From: Pseudomonas corrugata | GTDB lineage: Bacteria; Pseudomonadota; Gammaproteobacteria; Pseudomonadales; Pseudomonadaceae | DNA: 64,000 nucleotides | Assembly: GCF_001269905.1 (NCBI RefSeq) | Contig: NZ_LHVK01000003.1 | Span: 538,981-602,980 of the forward strand | Reading direction: 5' to 3' | In this document: positions 35,399 to 44,396 of the stretch, one piece after another | How the letters are laid out: each line of letters starts with the position of its first letter | Position numbering within the stretch: the first letter of the stretch is position 1 | Program-made: the position numbers and the translations under genes | The notes under the pieces: generated by a model | What the model saw: only the letters and a program-made list of their open reading frames with translations | The model's database searches: none | Told to the model about the DNA's origin: nothing

Positions 35399-38149
35399 GT
35401 CAGGGGTATCAAAGCCTTCGGTGAAGCGTCGATAGACCGGCTCGAGCAATTCTTGCGCAGCCTGTTCCCGGCCCTGGCGTTGCCATAGCCGCGCCAGGGT
35501 CGTGGCGCTGCGCAGCTCCCAGGCCAGGGCATCCTGACCACGAGCCACGCCCAGGGCGGTCACCAGATGTTCCTCGGCGCGGTCGTCAAGGGCCGGGTCG
35601 TTGCGTGCCAGCAAGGTCTGCGCCTCGGCCCGCAGGATCTCGGCCGTGCACCAGCCTGCGGCCCCGCTGTGGGCGCGATCGAGTTGCCAGGCACTGACCC
35701 GATCGGCACGAAGGGTCACGACAATGTCCTGGATCAGCCCGTTGACCGGATTCGTCTTGAGGGGGGCGTCATTGATCGCGCAGTCGTAGTGACGAGCCCA
35801 GTCATGAAACAGTATCACCGAGTGTTTCTTGGCCTGGTATCGCAACATATCGAGCCTTTCGCCCGCGACTGAGTGATCGCCGTTGTAGCGCGCAATCACG
35901 CAGCCGGCCAGTGCGAGGGTGTAGCAGATCGAGGTGCCGTGGTTGATTTGCAAGGCAATTTGCAGGGCGAGATTGGCGGCCCGTCGGGCTTTTTCGGCAA
36001 AGCCTTGCAGCCAGAGTATGCGCGCCAGCGTGGTCAGCGACGCCACGCTCTGGTCGTATTGCACGCCAAAACCGTGGGTGAAACGACTGAGGTGGCCGTT
36101 TTGGGCCAGGCGCTGGATGACCTGCTCGGCGTCTTGTCGGGCCGCGCCCTGGTCGCCGGCAAAATGCAGCGCCAACACTCGCAGGCGTTGTGCACTCAAA
36201 GACAGAAGCGGGTCGCCCAGGGTGCCCAGCCGGTCGAAATCCTGGCTCTGTTCCAGTGCCTGCTGGTAGTGGCCGCAACTGAGGTTGACCGCCATGTGCC
36301 CCGACACCGCCCGGAGCTCGCCGGCACGGCTCTGGCATTGTTGCGCCAGTTGTCGGGCGGTGACGAAGGCGCGGATCGTGGCCGGCGTACCGCCCTCGGT
36401 GTGGTAGTTGAAACTGGCGTTGGCCAGCTCCAGGGCGAGGCTCAGCCTGGGGCATGGCGACGGAGTGGCCCGCAGTAGTTGCAGCGCCTTGCTGACGTAA
36501 AGCCCGTGCTCCTTGAGCAATGAGAGTTCCTGCCAGAGGGGCAGGGTGCTCGCGGTCAAGCGGATGGCCACCTGATGGGCGCCATGCGGCCCCAACCCCC
36601 GGTCGAGGGCCGCGCGGATGTCATCGCGGTAGGCGGCATAGCGAGCGATCCACAGGGGCGTGGCGGTGCTTTCCCAATCCCGCTCGGCTTGCTCCATCAG
36701 AGCCAGGCAGCGTTCGGCGTGGCGTTCCTGGCTGGCTGCCAGTTCGCCGGCTTCGGCCAGTTTCTCCAGGGCGTAGCTGCGGGTGGTGTCCAGCAAGCGA
36801 TAGCGCACCTCTTCATCGCCGACCTCGACGTTGAGCAGGGATTTGGCAACCAATTGGCTGATCGACACCAGCACCTGGTCGGGCGCGACATGGGGGCCGA
36901 TGATTACCGCCGCGGCCGAGGTCAGGTTGAAGCTGCCCATGAACATCGATAGCCGTCGCAGGCAGACCTGCTCGCATTCTGTGAGCAGTGCGAAGCTCCA
37001 ATCCAGCGTGGCGCGCAGGGTTTGCTGGCGCGGTGCAACGTCGCTGTCGTTGTGAAGCAGAGCGACGCTGTCTTGCAATTGCCGGTGAAGCGCCTCCAGC
37101 CCGAAGCGACCCACATGCGCGGCGGCCAGTTCGATGGCCAGGGGAATCCCGTCCAATCGTTGGCAGATGTCCGCCACGAGGGGCACCGCGTGGTCAGCCA
37201 GCTCGAAGTCGTCATGGTTGGCCATCGCCCGCTCGGCGAACAGCTGCAAGGCCGGGTACTCCAGGGCCGGGTAGCCTTCGATGGGCGTCTCCCGGGGGGG
37301 AAAGGCCAGGGCATCCAGGCGCTGCACGTGTTCGCCTTCGGCTCGCAGGCCTTCACGGCTGGTCGCCAGGATATGCAAGTGCGGGGCGCCGCGCAGCAGC
37401 GTTTCGCAGAGCTGAGCCGTGGCGTCGATCAGATGCTCGCAATTATCGATCACCAACAACAGATGTCGTTCCTTGAGCTGGCGGGCAATGGTAGCCAGTG
37501 GATCGCTGTCCGGCTGCGGCAGGTCCAGCAGGGCGCACAGGTCTGGGGCGATCATGACCGGATCGTTGAGCAACGACAGATCCAGCAGATAAGTGCCGTC
37601 GCGGTAGCGATCGATCAGCCGCTCGGCGACCCGCAGGGCCACAGTGGTCTTGCCGATGCCACCGGTACCGACCAGGGTAATGAAGCGTTTGCGCGGCAGA
37701 TGAGCTACCAGGCTGTCCACTACCGCCTGGCGTCCGATCATCCGGGTACGACGCGGCGGCAGATTGTGGGCCAGTGATGCAGGAGGAATATCCGCCATGG
37801 GGATGAGAGGTTCGGCCGACACCGGCGCGACAAAACTGTAGCCGCGCTGCGCTACGGTAACGATGTAGCGCTGCCCGGCCTGGCCATCCCCCAACGCCTT
37901 GCGCAATGCCGCGACATGCACTCGCAGGTTGGTGTCCTCCACGACACTCCTGGGCCAGACACGGGCGATCAATTGTTGCTTGCTTACCACCTCTCCGGCG
38001 TGCTCGAGCAGCACCAGCAGGATCTCCACCGCCCGCCGTCCCAGGCGCAACGGTTGCCCCCCCTCCAGCACCAGGCGCTGGCGAGGATGGACGTGGTAAG
38101 GGCCGAAATGCACGGTCTGTTCGACGGGCAGGGCGCTGGGGTGGCTCAT
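35345..38149 (-). CDS. Winged-helix/NB-ARC ATPase/TPR-like transcriptional regulator
   Basis: A 934-aa regulator with an OmpR-type winged helix (about 20-105; VVEDTNLRVHVAALRKALGD, AQRGYSFVAP), an NB-ARC ATPase (Walker A GTGGIGKTT, LLVIDNCEHLIDA, GIPLAIELAAAHV) and a long helical repeat region from about 470 to the end, likely to bind a ligand or partner. These STAND-like regulators act as signal-driven ATPase switches. It is the full-length paralogue of the convergent gene. Start 38149 (MSHPSAL) is chosen; 38179 is also open. It is divergent from the arylesterase-like gene. Confidence 0.85.
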   Translation of the reverse strand: MSHPSALPVEQTVHFGPYHVHPRQRLVLEGGQPLRLGRRAVEILLVLLEHAGEVVSKQQLIARVWPRSVVEDTNLRVHVAALRKALGDGQAGQRYIVTVAQRGYSFVAPVSAEPLIPMADIPPASLAHNLPPRRTRMIGRQAVVDSLVAHLPRKRFITLVGTGGIGKTTVALRVAERLIDRYRDGTYLLDLSLLNDPVMIAPDLCALLDLPQPDSDPLATIARQLKERHLLLVIDNCEHLIDATAQLCETLLRGAPHLHILATSREGLRAEGEHVQRLDALAFPPRETPIEGYPALEYPALQLFAERAMANHDDFELADHAVPLVADICQRLDGIPLAIELAAAHVGRFGLEALHRQLQDSVALLHNDSDVAPRQQTLRATLDWSFALLTECEQVCLRRLSMFMGSFNLTSAAAVIIGPHVAPDQVLVSISQLVAKSLLNVEVGDEEVRYRLLDTTRSYALEKLAEAGELAASQERHAERCLALMEQAERDWESTATPLWIARYAAYRDDIRAALDRGLGPHGAHQVAIRLTASTLPLWQELSLLKEHGLYVSKALQLLRATPSPCPRLSLALELANASFNYHTEGGTPATIRAFVTARQLAQQCQSRAGELRAVSGHMAVNLSCGHYQQALEQSQDFDRLGTLGDPLLSLSAQRLRVLALHFAGDQGAARQDAEQVIQRLAQNGHLSRFTHGFGVQYDQSVASLTTLARILWLQGFAEKARRAANLALQIALQINHGTSICYTLALAGCVIARYNGDHSVAGERLDMLRYQAKKHSVILFHDWARHYDCAINDAPLKTNPVNGLIQDIVVTLRADRVSAWQLDRAHSGAAGWCTAEILRAEAQTLLARNDPALDDRAEEHLVTALGVARGQDALAWELRSATTLARLWQRQGREQAAQELLEPVYRRFTEGFDTPDLVEADALLHVLSRQRGA

Positions 38150-38264
38150 TGTGTTCTCAATGTCTGGTGCAGGAGGCATATCCGAGTATGTTCCTCAGGT
38201 TTGGCTTCAGGTGCAACGGTTAGAGCCTTCTTGCCTTGCCATTCCAGGGCTGCAATGGAGAATC

Positions 38265-38397
38265 CTGTGGCGAGGGGATTCATCCCCGCTGGGCTGCGAA
38301 GCGGCCCCAAACGCTTAATGTCCATTAAAACTGACACACCGAGGCGCCAGTCTTGGGACTGCTTCGCAGCCCGGCGGGGATGAATCCCCTCGCCACA
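38265..38397. repeat. Long palindrome, TGTGGCGAGGGGAT REP family (copy 1)
   Basis: The ends CTGTGGCGAGGGGATTCATC and its inverse bracket GGGCTGCGAAGC and its inverse, giving nested inverted repeats over about 130 bases. It is in the spacer between the divergent regulator and esterase genes (38150-38509), which has no gene. Confidence 0.85.
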
Positions 38398-38509
38398 AAA
38401 AGCACCATCGTCCTGCCCTCAATCAAAAAAATTAACAACGTTTAACTCACGCATACACCCCCTCAGACCGGACCATGGAGACCTCCATCCCTCTCAAGGA
38501 AGTCATGTC

Positions 38510-39331
38510 ATGAGCACCTTCATCACCCGCGACGGCACCGAGATCTACTACAAGGATTGGGGCAGTGGTCAGCCGGTTGTCTTCAGTCATGGCTGGCCGT
38601 TGAACTCGGACAGTTGGGAAGCGCAGATGATGTTCCTGGCGTCCAACGGTTACCGGGTGATCGCCCACGACCGCCGTGGGCATGGGCGCTCCAGCCAGCC
38701 TTGGGATGGCAATGATATGGACACTTATGCTGATGATCTGGCCGAGCTGATCGAGCGGCTGGACCTGAAGGAGGCCGTGTTGCTCGGTTTCTCGACCGGC
38801 GGTGGTGAAGTGACACGCTACATCGGCCGTCATGGCGCCGCTCGTGTCGCCAAGCTCGGGCTGATCTCGGCAGTAACGCCGCTGATGCTCAGGACCCCGG
38901 CTAACCCCGGTGGCCTGCCCATCGAAGTGTTCGACGGTTTCCGCCAGGCCTCCCTGGTTGACCGTTCTCAGCTATATAAAGATGTGGCCAGCGCGTTCTT
39001 CGGCGCCAACCGTCCGGGCGCCAAGGTGTCCCAAGGCTTGATCGACTGGTTCTGGATGCAAGGCATGCTCGCCGGCCACAAGAACACGTACGACTGCATC
39101 AAGGCGTTCTCGGAGACTGATCTTTCCGAAGACCTGCGCAACATTGACGTGCCGACCCTCGTGGTCCATGGCGATGACGACCAGGTGGTCCCCATCGAAA
39201 CCGCCGGCATCGCAGCCGCCAAACTGCTCAAGCACTCGCAGTTGCTGGTCTACCCCGGCGCGCCTCACGGCCTGACCGATACCCACAAGGATCGCCTGAA
39301 TGCGGACCTGCTGGCATTCATCCGAGGCTGA
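38510..39331 (+). CDS. Alpha/beta-hydrolase, arylesterase/non-heme haloperoxidase type
   Basis: A 273-aa hydrolase similar over its length to the P. fluorescens arylesterase/perhydrolase. The oxyanion segment SHGWPL (about 26-31), the nucleophile elbow GFSTGGG with Ser95, the acid in [11 protein letters not shown] and the catalytic His in [10 protein letters not shown] are all present. It hydrolyses small esters and may form peracids; the physiological substrate is unknown. AAGG precedes the ATG at 38510. It is divergent from the ATPase-type regulator, which could control it. Confidence 0.9.
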   Translation: MSTFITRDGTEIYYKDWGSGQPVVFSHGWPLNSDSWEAQMMFLASNGYRVIAHDRRGHGRSSQPWDGNDMDTYADDLAELIERLDLKEAVLLGFSTGGGEVTRYIGRHGAARVAKLGLISAVTPLMLRTPANPGGLPIEVFDGFRQASLVDRSQLYKDVASAFFGANRPGAKVSQGLIDWFWMQGMLAGHKNTYDCIKAFSETDLSEDLRNIDVPTLVVHGDDDQVVPIETAGIAAAKLLKHSQLLVYPGAPHGLTDTHKDRLNADLLAFIRG

Positions 39332-39343
39332 TCGAGCATAGAA

Positions 39344-39436
39344 CCTGTGGGAGCGAGCCTGCTCGCGATAGCGGTGGGTCAGCTTGTGACGATGTCGGAT
39401 GTGTCGACGCTTCGCGAGCAGGCTCGCTCCCACAGG
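39344..39436. repeat. REP pair, GTGGGAGCGAGC family (copy 2)
   Basis: Inverted copies of GTGGGAGCGAGCCTGCTCGC separated by about 50 bases, between the esterase stop and the LysR gene start. Confidence 0.9.
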
Positions 39437-39461
39437 ATGGTATTCCACAGGATCCTAATCG

Positions 39462-40409
39462 ATGAATCGCAACGACTTACGCCGTCTCGACATGAACCTG
39501 CTGGTGATCTTCGAGGCGTTGATGTTCGAGAAAAACCTGACCCGCGTCGCTGAAAAGCTGTTCATGGGCCAGCCTGCCGTGAGCGCGGCGCTGGGGCGGT
39601 TGCGGGATCTGTTCGATGATCCGCTGCTGATCCGCCACGGTCGGGGCATGGAGCCGACGCCTCGGGCCATGGCGATCCTGCGTGAGCTGCAGCCGGCCAT
39701 GGACACGATTTCCGGCGCGGTCAGCCGGGCCAAGGCTTTCGATCCCTCCACCAGTTGCGACGTGTTTCGCATCGGACTGTCGGACGACGCCGAATTCGGC
39801 CTGTTTCCGCCGTTGCTGAGCCAACTGCGCGAAGAAGCGCCGGGCATCATCGTGGTGGTGCGCCGGGCCAATTACCTGCTGATGTCGTCGTTGCTGGGCA
39901 GCGGGGAAATCAGCGTCGGGGTCAGTTACACCACCGATCTGCCGGCCAACGCCAAGCGCAAGAAACTGCGTGACATTCCCTGCAAGGTCTTGCGCGGCGA
40001 CAAGCGTCCGGGCCCGCTGACCCTGGACGAGTACTGCGCGCGTCCCCACGCCATGGTGTCGTTCTCGGGGGACCTGAGCGGCAACATCGACCTGGACCTG
40101 GCGCGTATTGGCCGGACCCGCAAAGTGGTGTTGGGCGTCCCGCAGTTCAGTGGCTTGCGGGCGTTGTTGGCCGGCACCGAACTGATCGCCACCGTGCCCG
40201 ACTACGCGGCCTGCGCGCTGGTGGAAGGCTGCGCGTTACGGGCCGAGGATCCACCGTTCGAGATCAACGCGGCCGAGCTGTCGATGGTCTGGAGTGGCGT
40301 GCATGACAACGACCCGGCGGAGCGCTGGCTGCGCTCGCGGATTGCCACCCACATGTCCCAATCATTGCCGGACGCCGCCTACGCGGACCCGGACGGAGCA
40401 CACCGATGA
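39462..40409 (+). CDS. LysR-family transcriptional regulator
   Basis: A 315-aa LysR regulator: N-terminal winged helix (LRRLDMNLLVIFEALMFEKNLTRVAEKLFMGQPAVSAALGRLRDLF, of NodD/LinR type) and a C-terminal periplasmic-binding-like effector domain. It overlaps the downstream doxX gene by four bases, so it heads and is co-transcribed with the DoxX-monooxygenase pair, unusual for LysR genes, which are generally divergent from their targets. Confidence 0.92.
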   Translation: MNRNDLRRLDMNLLVIFEALMFEKNLTRVAEKLFMGQPAVSAALGRLRDLFDDPLLIRHGRGMEPTPRAMAILRELQPAMDTISGAVSRAKAFDPSTSCDVFRIGLSDDAEFGLFPPLLSQLREEAPGIIVVVRRANYLLMSSLLGSGEISVGVSYTTDLPANAKRKKLRDIPCKVLRGDKRPGPLTLDEYCARPHAMVSFSGDLSGNIDLDLARIGRTRKVVLGVPQFSGLRALLAGTELIATVPDYAACALVEGCALRAEDPPFEINAAELSMVWSGVHDNDPAERWLRSRIATHMSQSLPDAAYADPDGAHR

Positions 40410-40819
40410 ACGTCGACGACGAACGCACGCTGCAGGACTGGGGACTGTTGTTCCTGCGCCTCAGTGGCGCGCTGTTTCTGCTGTGGGTCCACGGTCTGCC
40501 GAAGTGGCTGCATTACAGCGACGAGCTGACCCGTATCGAAGACCCGTTTCACCTCGGCGCGAGCCTCACCCTGATGTTGGCGATTTTCGCCGAAGTATTG
40601 TGCCCGCTGCTGATCGCAGCCGGTGTCATGGTGCGCCTCGCGTGCCTGCCCATTTTGTTCCTGCTGGCCGTTGCGCTGTGTGTTGTACACCCGCAATGGA
40701 GTCTGGAGGAAGGGCAGTTCGGCTGGCTGCTGCTGATCATCTTTACCAGCGTGTTCATCGCCGGGCCGGGTCGCCTGGCGCTGAATGCGCGTTTTACCGG
40801 AGTGTTACGCCATGTCTGA
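40406..40819 (+). CDS. DoxX-family membrane protein
   Basis: A 137-aa membrane protein of the DoxX type with four hydrophobic segments (about 14-32, 50-72, 78-96 and 103-122). The early RLSGALFLLWVHGLPKWLHY segment is family-typical. The function of these proteins is poorly defined; some link to quinone or thiol redox. It is translationally coupled to the LysR gene before and overlaps the monooxygenase gene after by eight bases. Confidence 0.85.
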   Translation: MNVDDERTLQDWGLLFLRLSGALFLLWVHGLPKWLHYSDELTRIEDPFHLGASLTLMLAIFAEVLCPLLIAAGVMVRLACLPILFLLAVALCVVHPQWSLEEGQFGWLLLIIFTSVFIAGPGRLALNARFTGVLRHV

Positions 40820-41438
40820 ATCTCAAGCTGTCGAGTCCGCAATGGGGACTGCCTCACCTGGCTCCGATGAAATCGTGACCCTGATCGTCAAGCACCGGAT
40901 CAAGGCCGGCCAGGACGCGGCCTATGAGGCCTGGTTGCGACGCATCGTGACCGTGGCCGGCAGTTGGCCGGGACATCTGGGTGTGGATGTGGTTCGGGGC
41001 AAGCAGGGCGGGTTGTCGCTGTTCACCTGCGTGCTGCGTTTCTGCTCCACCGAGGCCCTGCAGTGCTGGCTCGATTCGCCCCAGCGCCGCGAGCTGGTGG
41101 AGGAGGCCGCGCCATTGCTGGCCGACGGTGACCAGACCGAGGTCGCGTCCCACAAGGAGTTCTGGTTTACCCCGCTGGCGGATGCCGCCACACCGCCGCC
41201 GCGCTGGAAGCAGGCTGTGGTGACCTTGCTGGTCATTCTGCCGCACACCTTGCTGGTGCCATTGATCTGGGGGCCGGTGCTGCAACTTAACGCATTTCTA
41301 TCCAACTACGTCGTCGCCACGTTCCTGATCACTCTGACCATCGTGCTCTCGGTCTGCTACGTGTGCATGCCACTGGCGACCCGTCTGTTTGCGCCCTGGA
41401 TGGAGGCGTCGACAGCGCACGAGCATTTGGAGCCGTAA
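40812..41438 (+). CDS. Antibiotic-biosynthesis-monooxygenase (ABM) domain protein with membrane tail
   Basis: A 208-aa protein. Residues about 20-115 form an ABM-type ferredoxin-like fold (EIVTLIVKHRIKAGQDAAYEAWLRRI, PGHLGVDVVRG), and about 135-200 contain two membrane helices (VVTLLVILPHTLLVPLIW and FLITLTIVLSVCYVCM). This ABM-plus-two-helix layout occurs in a group of membrane proteins of unknown function. The start at 40812 overlaps doxX. Confidence 0.85.
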   Translation: MSESQAVESAMGTASPGSDEIVTLIVKHRIKAGQDAAYEAWLRRIVTVAGSWPGHLGVDVVRGKQGGLSLFTCVLRFCSTEALQCWLDSPQRRELVEEAAPLLADGDQTEVASHKEFWFTPLADAATPPPRWKQAVVTLLVILPHTLLVPLIWGPVLQLNAFLSNYVVATFLITLTIVLSVCYVCMPLATRLFAPWMEASTAHEHLEP

Positions 41439-41466
41439 GCGTTATTGCATTGTGATGACGAGCGCT

Positions 41467-41565
41467 CTTGTGGCGAGGGGATGGCTGCGAAGCGGCCCCC
41501 AGAAGAGCGGCTGCTACGCGACCGAGCGGGTCGGTGCGACGTTTCGCTAAATCCCCTCGCCACAG
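41467..41565. repeat. TGTGGCGAGGGGAT-family REP doublet (copy 2)
   Basis: TTGTGGCGAGGGGAT and the inverse ATCCCCTCGCCACA lie at the ends of a 99-base segment that also holds GCTGCGAAGCGGCCCC. It sits between the ABM gene and the amidohydrolase gene. Confidence 0.85.
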
Positions 41566-41614
41566 CAAGCGCACTCGCCACACATTTATTTTTTGATAGT
41601 TGAAGGAGAACCCT

Positions 41615-43453
41615 ATGAACGCCGATCTGATTCTGTTCAATGGCCAGTTCCACACCGTCGACCGGGAAAACCCCCGGGCCAGCGCCGTGGCCATCAGCCA
41701 GGGCAAGTTCGTTGCCGTGGGCACCGACGCCGAGGCCATGGCCCTGCGTGGCGGTGGAACCCAGGTCATCGACCTCAAGGGCCGCACCGTCATCCCCGGA
41801 CTCAATGACTCCCACCTGCACCTGATCCGCGGCGGCCTGAACTACAACCTCGAACTGCGTTGGGAAGGCGTGCCGTCCCTGGCCGATGCCCTGCGCATGC
41901 TCAAGGATCAGGCCGACCGTACGCCGACGCCGCAATGGGTTCGTGTGGTGGGCGGCTGGAACGAGTTCCAGTTCGCCGAAAAACGCATGCCGACCCTGGA
42001 AGAACTCAACCAGGCCGCCCCCGATACCCCGGTGTTCGTGTTGCACCTGTATGACCGCGCCTTGCTCAACCGCGCTGCGTTGCGGGTGGCCGGCTACACC
42101 CGCGACACGCCGAACCCGCCGGGCGGCGAGATCGTGCGCGACAGCAAGGGCGAACCCACCGGCATGCTGGTGGCGCGTCCCAACGCGATGATCCTCTACT
42201 CGACGCTGGCCAAGGGGCCGAAGTTGCCGCTGGAGTATCAAGTCAACTCCACTCGCCAGTTCATGCGTGAACTCAATCGCCTGGGGCTGACAAGCGCCAT
42301 CGACGCAGGTGGTGGTTTCCAGAATTACCCCGACGATTACGCGGTGATCGAGCAATTGGCCCGGGAAGAACAGTTGACGGTGCGCATCGCCTACAACCTG
42401 TTCACCCAGAAGCCCAAGGAAGAACTCAGCGACTTCAAGAACTGGACCGGCAGCGTCAAGTTGCACCAGGGCGATGATTTCCTGCGGCACAACGGCGCCG
42501 GTGAAATGCTGGTGTTCTCGGCGGCGGATTTCGAAGACTTCCTCGAGCCGCGTCCGGACCTGCCGCCCGGTATGGAACAGGACCTGGAACCGGTGGTCCG
42601 GCACCTGGTGGAGCAACGCTGGCCGTTCCGCCTGCATGCCACCTACGACGAGTCCATCAGCCGCATGCTCGACGTGTTCGAGAAGGTCAACCGCGACATC
42701 CCGTTCAACGGCCTGCCATGGTTCTTCGACCACGCCGAAACCATCACCCCGAAGAACATCGAACGGGTCCGCGCACTGGGTGGCGGTATCGCTATCCAGG
42801 ACCGCATGGCCTTCCAGGGCGAATACTTTGTCGACCGCTACGGCGCCAAGGCCGCCGAAGCGACGCCGCCAATCAAGCGCATGCTGGCCGAAGGCGTGCC
42901 GGTGGGTGCAGGCACCGACGCCACCCGGGTGTCGAGCTACAACCCTTGGACCTCGCTGTACTGGATGGTCAGCGGTCGTACGGTCGGTGGCCTGGCGCTG
43001 CACGAAGAGGGTCTGCCGCGCTTGACCGCACTGGAGCTGTTCACCCATGGCAGCGCCTGGTTCTCCTCGGAGCAGGGCAAGAAGGGCCAGATCAAGGTCG
43101 GTCAACTGGCGGACCTGGCGGCACTGAGCGCCGACTTCTTCAGCGTCGAAGAAGAAGCCATCAAGTGGATCGAGTCCGTGCTGACGGTGGTCGACGGCAA
43201 GGTGGTGTACGCCGCCGGCGACTTCGAAAAGCTGGGTCCTGCCAGCGTCCCGGTACTGCCGGACTGGTCACCGGTGGTCAAGGTGCCAGGTCACTGGCGC
43301 CCGACTTCGCCGTTGCAGGCCCAGGTTCACCAGTGCAGCGGCCCTTGCACGGTGCATTCCCATAGCCATGAGCGGGCGCGGCTGTCGAACGTTCCGGTCA
43401 GCGATTTCCAAGGTTTCTGGGGCGCGTTTGGCTGTTCCTGCTTCGCGTTCTGA
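41615..43453 (+). CDS. YtcJ-like amidohydrolase with Cys/His-rich C-terminal tail
   Basis: A 612-aa metal-dependent hydrolase of the amidohydrolase superfamily (YtcJ/NfdA branch). The metal motif HLHL follows GLNDS near residue 68; LHATYDES, FDHAETITP and AGTDATRVSSYNPW are the later metal and active-site segments. The last 45 residues carry clustered ligands (HQCSGPCTVHSHSHE and GCSCF) absent from typical family members. AGGAG is six bases before the ATG at 41615. The substrate is unknown; the hydrolase that follows may act in the same pathway. Confidence 0.88.
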   Translation: MNADLILFNGQFHTVDRENPRASAVAISQGKFVAVGTDAEAMALRGGGTQVIDLKGRTVIPGLNDSHLHLIRGGLNYNLELRWEGVPSLADALRMLKDQADRTPTPQWVRVVGGWNEFQFAEKRMPTLEELNQAAPDTPVFVLHLYDRALLNRAALRVAGYTRDTPNPPGGEIVRDSKGEPTGMLVARPNAMILYSTLAKGPKLPLEYQVNSTRQFMRELNRLGLTSAIDAGGGFQNYPDDYAVIEQLAREEQLTVRIAYNLFTQKPKEELSDFKNWTGSVKLHQGDDFLRHNGAGEMLVFSAADFEDFLEPRPDLPPGMEQDLEPVVRHLVEQRWPFRLHATYDESISRMLDVFEKVNRDIPFNGLPWFFDHAETITPKNIERVRALGGGIAIQDRMAFQGEYFVDRYGAKAAEATPPIKRMLAEGVPVGAGTDATRVSSYNPWTSLYWMVSGRTVGGLALHEEGLPRLTALELFTHGSAWFSSEQGKKGQIKVGQLADLAALSADFFSVEEEAIKWIESVLTVVDGKVVYAAGDFEKLGPASVPVLPDWSPVVKVPGHWRPTSPLQAQVHQCSGPCTVHSHSHERARLSNVPVSDFQGFWGAFGCSCFAF

Positions 43454-43481
43454 CTGACATCAACATCCCCCCCTGTGGGAG

Positions 43482-43563
43482 CGAGCCTGCTCGCGAAGAC
43501 GTCGGCGCATCCGACACCTTCGCAACAGGCACACCGCTTCGCGAGCAGGCTCGCTCCCACAGG
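43482..43563. repeat. REP pair, GTGGGAGCGAGC family (copy 3)
   Basis: Inverted copies of GTGGGAGCGAGCCTGCTCGC separated by about 40 bases, between the amidohydrolase and isochorismatase genes. Confidence 0.9.
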
Positions 43564-43595
43564 ATTTGTAACAACCATGTATAAGGAGTCATCCC

Positions 43596-44225
43596 ATGAG
43601 CAATGCCCCTGTCTACAACCGCCTGAACAAAGATGATGCAGTCGTCCTGCTGGTCGATCACCAGACCGGCCTGATCTCCCTGGTCCAGGACTTCTCGCCC
43701 AACGAGTTCAAGAACAACGTCCTGGCCCTGGCCGACCTGGCGAAGTTCTTCGGTCTGCCGACCATCCTGACCACCAGCTTCGAGAAAGGCCCTAACGGCC
43801 CGCTCGTGCCGGAGCTCAAGGAAATGTTCCCGGACGCGCCGTACATCCCGCGTCCAGGCCAGATCAATGCCTGGGACAACGAAGACTTCGTCAAGGCGAT
43901 CAAGGCCACCGGCCGCAAGCAACTGATCATCGCTGGCGTGGTGACCGATGTCTGCGTGGCGTTCCCGACCTTGTCGGCGCTGGCCGAAGGTTTTGACGTG
44001 TTCGTCGTTACCGATGCCTCGGGTACCTTCAACGAAACCGTGCAACAGGCTTCCTGGGCGCGGATGAGCGCCGCCGGCGCACAATTGATGAACTGGTTCT
44101 CGGTGGCTTGCGAGCTGCATCGCGACTGGCGCAACGACATTGAAGGCCTGGGCAACCTGCTGTCCCAGCGCATTCCGAACTACCGCAACCTGATGAACAG
44201 CTACGCGGCGCTGACTGCCAAGTAA
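43596..44225 (+). CDS. Isochorismatase-family hydrolase (YcaC-like)
   Basis: A 209-aa cysteine hydrolase of the YcaC type. Visible active-site elements are Asp21 in LLVDHQTG and Cys120 in GVVTDVC, followed by the YcaC-like region ASGTFNETVQQASWARM. YcaC proteins form octamers or larger rings; their substrate is not established. AAGGAG stands before the ATG. A strong terminator follows 22 bases after the stop. Confidence 0.9.
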   Translation: MSNAPVYNRLNKDDAVVLLVDHQTGLISLVQDFSPNEFKNNVLALADLAKFFGLPTILTTSFEKGPNGPLVPELKEMFPDAPYIPRPGQINAWDNEDFVKAIKATGRKQLIIAGVVTDVCVAFPTLSALAEGFDVFVVTDASGTFNETVQQASWARMSAAGAQLMNWFSVACELHRDWRNDIEGLGNLLSQRIPNYRNLMNSYAALTAK

Positions 44226-44247
44226 GCTGAGCGGTTCTAGCTGGACG

Positions 44248-44272
44248 ACGCCCGCCTTGTGCGGGCGTTTTT
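44248..44272 (+). terminator. Rho-independent terminator
   Basis: An 8-bp perfect stem (ACGCCCGC with GCGGGCGT), a 5-base loop and a T-run, directly after the YcaC-like gene. Confidence 0.9.
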
Positions 44273-44288
44273 GTGTCTGATGAGAACC

Positions 44289-44319
44289 TGTGCCGAGGGG
44301 ATTTATCCCCTCGCCACAG
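44289..44319. repeat. Short TGTGGCGAGGGGAT-family REP (copy 3)
   Basis: A compact palindrome, CGAGGGGATT and ATCCCCTCG, with a mutated TGTGCCGAGG left end, followed by a partial CCCCTTGCCAC copy. Confidence 0.75.
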
Positions 44320-44396
44320 AAAATCCCCTTGCCACCGGTTTGAATTCAACCTGAATCCCTCTATAACATCCCTCACTGTCCACCTCTGGAGTGACA

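Noticed and set aside
41357..43105. Minus-strand open frame opposite the amidohydrolase
   Set aside because: The amidohydrolase has all metal motifs and a ribosome site; the antisense product is unlike any known protein.
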